The notes beneath the pieces were generated by a model that did not search any database, was not told where the DNA came from, and was given only the letters and a program-made list of their open reading frames with translations. This document shows, piece by piece, positions 10,364 to 22,300 of a stretch of 64,000 bases of DNA. The first letter of the stretch is position 1. Every line of letters begins with the position of its first letter. The translations under genes and the position numbers were made by a program. The stretch is taken from positions 5,580,001 to 5,644,000 of the forward strand of contig JAWQUS010000030.1 of NCBI GenBank assembly GCA_036365455.1. The letters run 5' to 3'. Source of the stretch: Macrosoma leucophasiata. Taxonomy: Eukaryota > Arthropoda > Insecta > Lepidoptera > Hedylidae.

Positions 10364-13300
10364 TTAACTGAAGAAATATACGGAATCAAGTACGCTGTTG
10401 ATGTCGAAGTCTCCTTTCTCGGGCACTTTCTGCAGCAGATTATTGACGCGTTTCTTGTTCGCCGCGCCCAACGTACGTTCTCCCAGCTCACTGTGACCAA
10501 TGAACACGATTTTTAAGCTATTTAAGTCATGAAAGTCGTCAACAGACTACATTGATGGTCAGAAGGCCATAATAAATTGTGTTTGAAGAAGTCACACTTA
10601 AAAAAAGAAACAAAGAACAGTAGTCTCCATCTTTTTGGGTGCCCATGGACTTCGTCCGTAAGGCGGACGAAGTCGCGGGAAAAAACTGGTACAACATTCT
10701 AATTCTAATTAATAAAACGCATTATGAATGCTTAATATCTGCGTGTAATGTAATAGCATCGCGGTATAACGTGGTGGTATGGTATACCACCATATCATAA
10801 AAAAAAAAAAAATACGCTTACACTCACAGCCCCACATTAGGTATAAACCTGTGTTGTGGGTGTCGTTTTACACATACAACACATATAACACATACACAAA
10901 CACCCAGACCCGAAACAAATATCTGTAGGCCATACAAATATTTGTCCCGGTGCAGGGTCAAACCTGTGACCCTTCGAATCAAATGGTCATCTCACACTGC
11001 TCGACCAACCGGGTCGTCAATCATAATGATATAGTTCGACAGAAGGACCAAGCGAAGTCTTACCTCTCAGGATAACTGTATCGTTTCACCAGGTATTCTG
11101 ATAAATCTTCTAAGATTGGCTGGGAGTGGAGCGCCACGAACTGTTCGCGGCATATCTGAAATCAAACAGTTCACGTTAATTTTACTATTTATTTTTCGCA
11201 ATAACGGTAATGATTAAAGCGGCTGGACTGGTTATCCTGGGGTCGCAGGTTCGATTCCAGCCCAAAGTATTTTTTTCTTTAATATCTGAAGTTCACGTGA
11301 GGCGTTGAAATAACGCTTAAATGCTTATTATTATATTATAATTGACGAATATATGAATATTAAAATCAATATCAATAGTGTAAAGCGACAGGAGCTGGTA
11401 AACTAGGTCATCTGCGTAAACACATGTCATGTCTTGAGATCGTATTTATTACATTTCAAGTATGCGTAAACCATAATAATGTTACATGATCGCTGTATGA
11501 ACAGTCGGATCGATCCACATAAAACATATAAGTTAGGTATATTTGACAAACAAGAAAGATAATATCAGAACTATTACACTATTTTTTTTTACTGGTGGTA
11601 GAGTTCCAAGTGTCTCGCAGCTCGCAGCTCGAGTGCTAACCTATCTGCCGCTAAATGGTAGTGTTCCAGTTAGATGGTAATGTATGGCCCCGTATTAACA
11701 AGCACAGAGACAACACACCTTCGTTCTCAGGGGTGGCAACGCATATGCATTTTGACCTCTGGTTTTTATGTACATGTCCATAATATATAGTCATCACTCA
11801 ACATCAATATGAGCTGCATACTTGTTTGCCACATACTTCCATACATAAAAAAATCGGTCCCCAAAAGTACCTGATTCATGCGGTCCACGGAGTCAGGGTG
11901 GGTCCAGAAGCAGTCGTGTACGGAGACGAAGGCGACGGCGGCCGCCTCGCAGTGCAGCCCCGTCAGCATCATGTGCGTGGAGTCCAGCGAGTGGATGAAG
12001 TTCGGCGGGAACGCGTTGCGCTGCTTCATCGTGCACGGCCGCCTAAACAGAAATAGTTTTATTTCAATGACGATTTTATGTCTAGAAAATACTGTATAAA
12101 CGGAAAGAAAAATTTGACTTCAGGCAGGAATCAAACCTGCGACCTCAGGATAACCAGTCCAGCCGCTTTACCACTAAGCTACCGAAGTAACCCGAAGATT
12201 TTATATCTATCCTCTGTGCAGTGCTCATCAAGAAATATTGCACATCTATGAAATAGACAATCGGCTAGTTTTTAGACTTTGTGGAGCGTCATCTCTCATT
12301 GCACACTATTCACGCAAGCACTGATAGTCCGGTATTGGTCAATACTTGATCACAATGGCGGACAAACGTCAAAACGGCGGAGGAGGGAGCGGTGGGCGGC
12401 ACGCGCCGGTAGTAAGGCTGGACGACGTAAGCTATAGTACTGGCGGTGTGCTGCAGTACGTGTGTACAGTAGTGCGGTACTGACTGTGTCTGGTCAAGAG
12501 GCGCTCGGGGCGCGGCGCGCGTGCTGGCGGCAGCGGAAGCGGAAGCGGAGCCGGCGGCGAGCGGCCCGCGCCGGTAGTAGGGCTGCACGACGGGCAGGCC
12601 GAGCGGCGTCACCCACTCCACACTCTCGCCGCACACGCCTGATATCAATCTGTCGCACACAAACCGATATTAAGTTCTCATATGCCTACCTGTTTTGAAG
12701 TAAAAAGTTTTGTCCGGATGACGACCCCGGAACCGATTCCCCATACCGGTGGTATTAGGGGTAGTATAGTAGTCCCAAAGGGTAACGATAAACCCCTATC
12801 AGATCCAAAAGCTTACCGACCTATAACTTTGCTACCAATTTTGGGAAAAATACTTGAGAGGCTTATTATCTCCTGCGCTCCTTGTCTGTTTCGTGGTATA
12901 TCAGATAGTCAACACGGTTTCACTCGTGGCCGATCAACCATAACAGCCTTAAACAAGATTAACAATTTAATCGACAACACCGTGGAAAAATATGTACAGA
13001 TAATCTTCTTAGACATTTCAGGCGCCTTTGACAACGCCTGGTGGCCCATGATCCTGCTGAAAGCCAAGCAAGTAGGATGTTCCCCGAATATTTATCGTAC
13101 TCTGGTGAACTATTTTCTGCATCGGCGTATTGGCCTTTTTGATGTCCTCAGGGATCGGTGTTGGGCCCTACTCTATGGAACCTACTGCTCGATGACCTAC
13201 TGCGCCTTCCAAAGCCAGAGGGCGTGGAGATGGTCGCATACGCGGACGATGTCATGATTGTAATGAGCGCCTCTTCCAGAGCCAACATCGAACGGAAAGC

Positions 13301-16300
13301 AAACACAATTTTACGCGACGTGTCCGCTTGGAGATTCAGAAACCGCTTAAAATTTTCGTCAGTAAAGTCACAGACGATGACCATTAAAGGCAAGTTTAAG
13401 CGTTCACCTACTATTGCTATGGACGGGGCGCGCATCGCAAGCGTGACACACGCCAGGGTGCTGGGAGTCATCCTCGACGAGGCTAGGTCCTACGTGCGGC
13501 ATGCGTCCTCTATTGGAGAGAGAGCGGCAAAATGTTTTGGAAAGATGGCTCGAATTTCAGCTTCCTCATGGGGGGTACGGTACTGTGCACTCAAGATTCT
13601 TTACGTAGGTACCTACGTGGCCACAGTTACCTACGCTGCAGCCGTATGGTGCCGACGCTCGTCGCTTTACACGGTGCGCAGTGCGCTACTAAGAACTCAG
13701 AGACCATCTCTTATTCTGTTGACGAAGGCCTACAGGTCCACCAGCACCGCAGCTCTCCCTGTGCTCGCAGGGGTACTGCCGGCGGACCTAGAGATGCTTC
13801 GAGCGGGACGAATCGAGCAGGAAAGTAGTGGCCTCGTAGACAAGGAGCGCAGTCAGAATAAACGCAAAATCCGCGATGATATCGTTGCCCTTTGGCAGGA
13901 ACGATGGGAGCAGAGTGCGGACGGGCGGGAACTATTTAGTTTCTTTCCGGACGTTGCTGAGCGCCTATCGCGCGTGTGGGAGGAGCCCGAATATGTGGTT
14001 TCCCAAATTCTTACACATCGTTGGCACAACGTCAGGAAGTTACTGAATTGAGCTGCTGTGTAAACTGAGAGGTAAGTCAAGTTCTTTATCAATCTTAGCG
14101 CGAGCATACCGCACCGAAGTCCTCTGTGTGTGCTTTGTTGTGATACACCCCATTCGGGGAGGAGCGGTAACATATTAAGGACAAATTAAAGTAAATAACT
14201 TGTAGGGAGATCCAGAAATGCATGGAAGCAGACGTTTTATGTGTTTCTTGATATGTGCCCCGTATACCGAAAGGTAGGAAGGGGAATGGGAGGTGGTGGG
14301 ATATCCGTTCTCATACAAGCGAATAAGTGAGACAGTCCTTGCCGACCTTTGGGTTGTAGTAGAAAAAATGCTTTACGATGTAATGATGATGCAGTTTACA
14401 TATTATTATATATATGTTTGTAAGTGACGACTGCAGCCTATAGACATGTACGTAAAAACCGAAGGTCAAAATGGAGATGCATTGCCATTGTTAAATAGAT
14501 AGCGAGAAATTATGTCAGTATGTAAAATAATATTTAATCGACAAAAATCAAGTTGGGCAGACGTATGTTACAAAAAAATACCATAATTACTGCAAATACT
14601 CCATATATAACCAAATAACGTGTAATTACTACTAAAAATACAAATATCAATATTGAAACACATTTTATAGTAAAATAACAATTATTTTAGTAAGTGTCGA
14701 CTCACTTGGCGCAATCAGTAAACCAATCCTGTATAAGCTTGGTGGATGTGAACATCTCCCGTAAACTGTCGAACGTCTTTGTTGTGAGGTACTGCGAGCA
14801 AGCCCACACTTGGTCCTTCGGAAACTCTTCAATATCTGTGGGTGAATATCAATAAAGTAATTTTACTAGAAACTCCTTTTTTTTTGCTAACCAGACTTTG
14901 GCAGAATGTCCCTTAATGTTGCTTATTGCCATCAAATTAAAAGAAAGAGAGAAGTATTAGAAACTTAGAAAAATAACATACAGAGCCGGGCCTTTAACAT
15001 CAATGACTTGTATTTTATAAGAGTAAAGGACAAGTTCCATGGTGGCAATTTAAGCCAAGGGGTGTGGTTAAGTATTAGTAAGCTAACAATACAAAGTACG
15101 AACCCTTGAGCTGCTTGGCGATCTGCAGCCTCGCGCCGAACTTGGTGACGCCGTACACGGTGGTCATGACGGTCTGCTTGATGACCTTACGGCGCACGAA
15201 CCCCTCCAGCACCACGGCGGCCGGCACGCCGTTCGCCGCGTCGCGTTTACGCATTTGCTCCACCTGGTGAACACGGTATTGTGATATTACGCGTACAGCG
15301 TGAGTCAGAATTTAGAACCGCAAATTAAGATTAGTGCTCAAACATGTGTTAATATTTTAGTAGACACGAATAAAACGGGAGCGTCTGGTGATCTCTACGG
15401 AATAGCTCATTTGAGTGGTTCGAGAGCGGTTTTCGACTTGAATGTAGTAATTTCAGCTTCTGTGAAAGTCAATCACTCACAAGTCGAATCACTTAGCCAC
15501 GCGGCCACCACGCTGTAGACGTCCTGGGGCCGGGAGCGCGGCGCCAGGTGTTGCCTCGCCTCGCCTCTAGCTACACAGTAGTGTGCGGGCACTCACGAGC
15601 GCGGCCACCTCGCTGTAGACGTCCTGGGGCCGGGAGCGCGGCGCCAGGTGTTGCCTCGCCTCGCCTCTAGCTACACAGTAGTGTGCGGGCACTCACGAGC
15701 GCGGCCACCTCGCTGTAGACGTCCTGGGGCCGGGAGCGCGGCGCCAGGTGTTGCCTCGCCTCGCCTCTAGCTACACAGTAGTGTGCGGGCACTCACGAGC
15801 GCGGCCACCTCGCTGTAGACGTCCTGGGGCCGGGAGCGCGGCGCCAGGTGTTGCCTCGCCTCGCCTCTAGCTACACAGTAGTGTGCGGGCACTCACGAGC
15901 GCGGCCACCTCGCTGTAGACGTCCTGGGGCCGGGAGCGCGGCGCCAGGTGTTGCCTCGCCTCGCCTCTAGCTACACAGTAGTGTGCGGGCACTCACGAGC
16001 GCGGCCACCTCGCTGTAGACGTCCTGGGGCCGGGAGCGCGGCGCCAGGTGTTGCCTCGCCTCGCCTCTAGCTACACAGTAGTGTGCGGGCACTCACGAGC
16101 GCGGCCACCTCGCTGTAGACGTCCTGGGGCCGGGAGCGCGGCGCCAGGTGTTGCCTCGCCTCGCCTCTAGCTACACAGTAGTGTGCGGGCACTCACGAGC
16201 GCGGCCACCTCGCTGTAGACGTCCTGGGGCCGGGAGCGCGGCGCCAGGTTGACGGCGGCGGCGCCGGCGGAGTCCCCGCCCAGCGCGGCGTAGTGCTGCA

Positions 16301-19300
16301 GCCCGTTGCACGACCCGTCCTGGTGCACCGGGAACCCGCTCAGGAACTCTGGACACATTGAACGACGCCATTAGGTAATGAATAACGTTTGCATAGTTGA
16401 CTTAAATGCTAGTAGCAAGACTTAAATGCTAGTTGCCTGGGTAAACGTTTTGCCAGTCCCTTAGCCTTAGCTTAGTCTGCTTAACTACTATTACACACAC
16501 ATTTAACGTCTAGGCGACAGGCCTAAGCCCACTTGGGCTTGTATTTTGACACAAGGGATAGTCTGCATATGGCTACTCCCCTCCGCCGCGGCGGCCGGTG
16601 GCCCGTGTTGCTCTATGATTAAAATGTAACAACCATACCTTCATGGTTAGGCGACCGCACTGCATTAGCGATCTCCATGCAGCACGCGAGCGTTTGCCAG
16701 GGCTCTTCAGATTCCTTCCACCAGCCTTCACCATCCAGGGGATTGTCTGCCGAGTCCAAAATCTTGTCCATAATCTTTTCTGCGTAAGCCAATCTGTAAA
16801 GACAGAAACATAATTTGTCATGCTCCTACAAAAATAAGAACAAGACTATCTCAGTCCGTTCGGACAGATGAAAACTGAAAAGCGAGCGAAATGCCAGGTT
16901 GATTTTAAAAATCGTTTTAATATACGCGAGAAAAGTATTTCTAAAACAATAGTTTACTTCAATTATAAGGAGCATAAGGCATTATTTATTTAACAACTTG
17001 TATCATAGTGCTCTTGAGTCATAGTGTAAAGTCAACATCGAAAATACTTCAGGGTGATGAACAACATCCTTTGCCGAAGAAGGTTACGTGGTGATTTCGG
17101 CAAGTTTATCATCTTCACTTTGACTTAACCAAATTGGTTTTCAACGTTGAAAACTGGATCGACAGTGTAACCAGTCGGTAGGGTGAATTTTACTAAGGCA
17201 GGGCAAGCCGCAAGGAACGAGAGACCTTGCCATAAGACTTACGAATTCACATGCTAAATTAACGAGAAATAGCATTAATTGCCATCGTTACCTCTCAACC
17301 ACAGTATCCCGCTTCCTGGCGCCGGTGAGGTTGACGGCGTGTATCTCGAGCCAGCGCAGACCGCGAGCAAACTCACCTCTCATCCACAGTATCCCGTTTC
17401 CTAGTGCCGGTGAGGTTGACGGCGTGTATCTAGAGCCAGCGCAGACCGCGAGCAAACTAACCTCTCATCCACAGTATCCCGTTTCCTAGTGCCGGTGAGG
17501 TTGACGGCGTGTATCTAGAGCCAGCGCAGGCCGCGAGCGAACTCACCTCTCATCCACAGTATCCCGCTTCCTGGCGCCGGTGAGGTTGACGGCGTGTATC
17601 TTGAGCCAGCGCAGGCCGCGAGCGAACTCACCTCTCATCCACAGTATCTCGCTTCCTGGCGCCGGTGAGGTTGACGGCGTGTATCTTGAGCCAGCGCAGG
17701 CCGCGAGCGAACTCACCTCTCATCCACAGTATCTCGCTTCCTGGCGCCGGTGAGGTTGACGGCGTGTATCTTGAGCCAGCGCAGGCCGCGAGCGAACTCA
17801 CCTCTCATCCACAGTATCTCGCTTCCTGGCGCCGGTGAGGTTGACGGCGTGTATCTTGAGCCAGCGCAGGCCGCGAGCGAACTCACCTCTCATCCACAGT
17901 ATCTCGCTTCCTGGCGCCGGTGAGGTTGACGGCGTGTATCTTGAGCCAGCGCAGGCCGCGAGCGAACTCACCTCTCATCCACAGTATCTCGCTTCCTGGC
18001 GCCGGTGAGGTTGACGGCGTGTATCTTGAGCCAGCGCAGTCCGCGAGGGCCTAAAGGCTTCGCGCGCGCCAGCCTGAGGAGCGCGCGAGCGGCGTCCGCG
18101 CCCAGCGCCGACACGTGAGGACCCACCGCGTACACGCGCCCGCGGAAGTCCATGTTGTGCGGTAGCCAGAATATGCGCTCCCTGGAACAGGACTTTGAGA
18201 TGTACGTAGGTATTTTTAAGGTGAGATGAATGGTATTTGTAAACGAAGGGCGAGATTCGTAGATCGTACTACAACTGCGAATAAAAGTCTAACTTTCGAT
18301 ATTTAATTTTGTTTTAAAGGCGTGTCAACGTCACCGAACGTCGGCGAGCGGAAAAGGTTCTCAGCCTTATAAAGAGTCCTCTGCGATCGCTTTACATAAT
18401 GAATTAAAAAACTACAAACGTCTAAAATTAGTTTAATAGTATAACAGTCAAGCGTCGTTTGAAGGCCGCCGCGGCCGCGACGTATTAAACTGGTAGCTCA
18501 CCTTTCATCCACAGTATCCCGTTTCCTAGTGCCGGTGAGGTTGACGGCGTGTATCTTGAGCCAGCGCAGGCCGCGAGGGCCTAAAGGCTTCGCGCGCGGC
18601 AGCCTGAGGAGCGCGCGAGCGGCGTCCGCGCCCAGGGATTCCATGTAAGTACCGTACGTAACACAGACTGACCTGTAGTGATTGGCGAGCGACAGCTTGT
18701 AGAGCGAATCGCACCACAGCGAGTGCATGTCGGCCCGGGCGCGGCTGACGGCCACGCGCCGCTTGAAGGCGGCGGCCGCGTCGGCCCCCCCGCCCCCCGC
18801 GAACTGCGACGTGTCTAGTGAAGACGCCGGCGGTGGGATGTCCAGCTTCTTGTCGCCGCCCGACCTGAATTAAACAATGTGTACGGTGAACGAACTACTT
18901 CGTTCATAGTTCCCCGATTGATAAATAGTCTACCCTCAATTATCTATATATATAAAAATCAATTGTTGTTCGTTAGTCTCGCTAAAACTTTAGAACGGCT
19001 GGACCGATTTGGCTAATTTTGGTTTTGAATAATATTTGGAAGTCCAGGGAAGGTTTAAAAGGTAAAAAAATATGAAGAAATTGAAGGGAAATAGTAAAAA
19101 CCACAATTACTCCTTCACATAGATAATTATAATTATCACCAAGATGTGTGTGCCTAGTACCTGTTTATTACGGATTACGCAAAAACACAACTTTTATTGT
19201 ATTCTATTTTTATCGTTACGTTGATAGAAAATTTGTAAATTTTAAAATCTAAATATAATATTTAGATTTTAAAATTTACAAAATTTATATCTGTCTTATT

Positions 19301-22300
19301 GTAGACTGACTTTAGCATCCCTACAAACCTTTGTGATTTTTGTATGCTAAGTTATACAAATGTATTGTATCTATAGTTAAATATGTTAAATTAATAAATT
19401 AAAAAAAAAATAATAATTAAATTAAGTGATTTTTAAGCAGTAGAGTTGCATTGATAGAGGTCGCGGGCGTAGGCACCTGCGTTACCTAATTTAGTTGCCG
19501 CTAAATAGTTCAGCGTTTTCGTGTTTTGGTAATGTATGGTCTTGTAATTTCCGGATCAGAGGCATTACATGTTAGGCTAGCTCAGGAATGGCAACGTGTC
19601 TGTCTACATTGAAAAAAATGACAGCAACAGAGTGCCTAGTGCGAGATTTCCGATCGCGATCGCGTAAGAGTAAATAAAATCTCGCACTAGGCACTGTGGA
19701 GGTCTAGGGAGGAGGGTTCAGGGGCGGTACGCCACGGACCTCCTTCTTTATTTTGTTTGCGTGTTTTTCTTGATGTGTATTTTAGAATCTATCTGCCTTA
19801 TCAATCATAATGTCTAGCTTACCTGAACACTTGCAGCTGCAGGTCGAGTATGGGTTTGTTGATGAGCCAGGGCACCTCTCCGAGCTGGTTGAGGCTGTCG
19901 AGCACGGGGTACAGCGAGCCCGGCGCCGCCTCCTCCAGCTTCCGCGACTGGCTCATCACGTAGTACGGCATTCTGCAACACAAATTGTAAACTCTAATTA
20001 TTTATTTGCTCTAATTATTTATTTGTCAAAATGCACCTGACGAGCGGCGCGGCGGTGAGCAGGTAGGCGCCGGTGCGGGCGGAGGGCCAGGGCGCGGGCG
20101 GAGCGGCGGTGGGCGCGGGGAGGGGGGCAGGGGGCGCACCTGACGAGCGGCGCGGCGGTGAGCAGGTAGGCGCCGCTGCGGGCGGAGGGCCAGGGCGCGG
20201 GGAGGGGGGCAGGGGGCCCACCTGACGAGCGGCGCGGCGGTGAGCAGGTAGGCGCCGGTGCGGGCGGAGGGCCAGGGCGCGGGGAGGGGGGCAGGGGGCC
20301 CACCTGACGAGCGGCGCGGCGGTGAGCAGGTAGGCGCCGGTGCGGGCGGAGGGCCAGGGCGCGGGCGGGGCGGCGGTGGGCGCGAGGGCGGCCCGCAGAC
20401 GCAGGGCGGGGCGGGCGGCGGCGGCCCACAAGCGCGCGAGGGCGGGGTGCGGCTTCAGTTCCAGGCGCACGGCGCGCCCCCACGGCCGGTGCACCTTGTA
20501 CACGGCCGGCAGCTTCTTCCTGAGAATGCGTACACATCTTTATACGGTTGTTTGACACATTGCTTTACAAAATTGTGTACCTATAAAATATTCAAGGCAG
20601 AAAATAATGTTCAATAAATCCACTTATGATTTCAATCACAGAAAACCATGCGCACTGGACGTGTACATATAAAACGTGGCAGTTACCTGCTATACACGTG
20701 TAGGTTACCTATTACATGCGTCTGAGCCTTCGCTGTGCACTGGCCATTTTAGAATATTTTCTTAAAACTTATACAAACTTACTGTTTATTTTTGTTCTTA
20801 AATATGTTAACGTCGATCTTGACATCGTTGATGATGATGTTGTAGAGGAACTTGCCGATGTTTTGTCGCATCTCCATTGGCCACGGTGTCTCTTCTATAT
20901 CCTACAATCGAATTATTCAATAAATATTTGACCTATACCACTATAGCGAATCTAAAATACTTAGCAATCAAACAGTGGTCCTTCGAGCCGGATCACTGTT
21001 TGATTACTAAGCACCAGGTATGAACTGGGGGTCTTAACTTCTTAAATAAAACTGTGTTTGACTTGTAGATTTGTAATCACAGATGAAAATGTTAATAACA
21101 TATGCGCGCACACACGACAATGGCGAGCGAGTCAGTTTGAAAACGATGCAAAGCCCGAAGCGGCGCGTACGGCCCGCGCAACCCCTCAAACTGGTTTTGT
21201 TACTGATGGTAAATCGGAGTAACATTCCTACAATCAATTTATTCAATAAATAATTGATCTAAGTTTCGTTTACAACTTCTAAATGTGTTTAAATAATCAT
21301 GCCCACATCACATAAATTCACTCGTTACACAAGTGACTGTAAGATCTATAGGCCGTTAAAATAAGACGCCGATAAGGAACGTACTGATCGTTCAGGGGGC
21401 CAACGATGGAGGTACCATTTACAGTAGTCATTATAAACACTATCTCTCTCACGGCCTACCATTCAAGCTACCGCTCAGGGCTGCCATGTTCCCATTGATG
21501 TACTGTCAGTGAACTGGCCGCTCGATCAAACAGATACGAAGAGTTCTCTGACTGTACGTGTTACTGCCAGCCAGATCAACCAGTCGGTTGTAAAAATTAT
21601 ACCGATAATTTTAGATAAGATTTGTCTGTGATTTCCGACATGTTATGCACTACTCTCAGTAGTCATCACAGACACTTTCTCTTTCCACCCTCACTTACAA
21701 AACTAGTGCTATTGCTGTTGCGCGTAAATAAGCAACCAGGCTCGGAGGCCGTATTGCATCGAGTGTCAGGTGCACCCCTCGATCGAATCTTCGGCTTATT
21801 TCAAGCTACTACCGTCTACTATCTCTTTCACTCTACACTTACTAAGCTAGCGCCATCTCTGTTGCGGTGCAGAAGCAACTGCCACGCCTGGCGGCCGTTG
21901 TAAGGTGTGTGCTGATCGTCCAGAGGCTGCCGACGGAGGTACCACTCGCAATAATCGTCATAGACTCGCTCGATCTTCTTCAACACACCGTTGCGCCGAT
22001 ACTGCTCTATAAGATACCTATAAGTATACAAAATCTTTATAGATCACCTCATAGAGATAACTTTTGGACATTATAGAGGCGAACAATCAACACTGAGCTA
22101 AGCTGCGCTGTGCTGTGTCGTACACTTTTAAGGCTGGGTTGCACCAACATATTTGTAATATTTATTATTCGCAATAACACATGCGAGTGAACTTTAGAAA
22201 TTAAAGAAAAAAACGCGGAAGAAATCAGATGCGTTGCCACCCCTGAGATCTAAGTTGTTATGTTTCTGTAATAGTTAATACGGGATCATACATAACCATT

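Noticed and set aside
15300..15518. 72-codon plus-strand open frame
   Set aside because: Intronic, antisense to POLRMT, no conserved content; it overlaps the start of the 100-bp array.
15501..18060. Regularly spaced repeats that could be taken for a CRISPR array or a satellite
   Set aside because: Units are contiguous with no unique spacers, are 85 and 100 bp, and consist of recognisable POLRMT exon ends with splice donors in an animal genome.
20015..20617. Overlapping Pro/Ala/Arg- and Gly-rich open frames on both strands
   Set aside because: They are shadows of the GC-rich exon-13 array. Only the minus-strand frame coding KVHRPWG to PLVR belongs to POLRMT.
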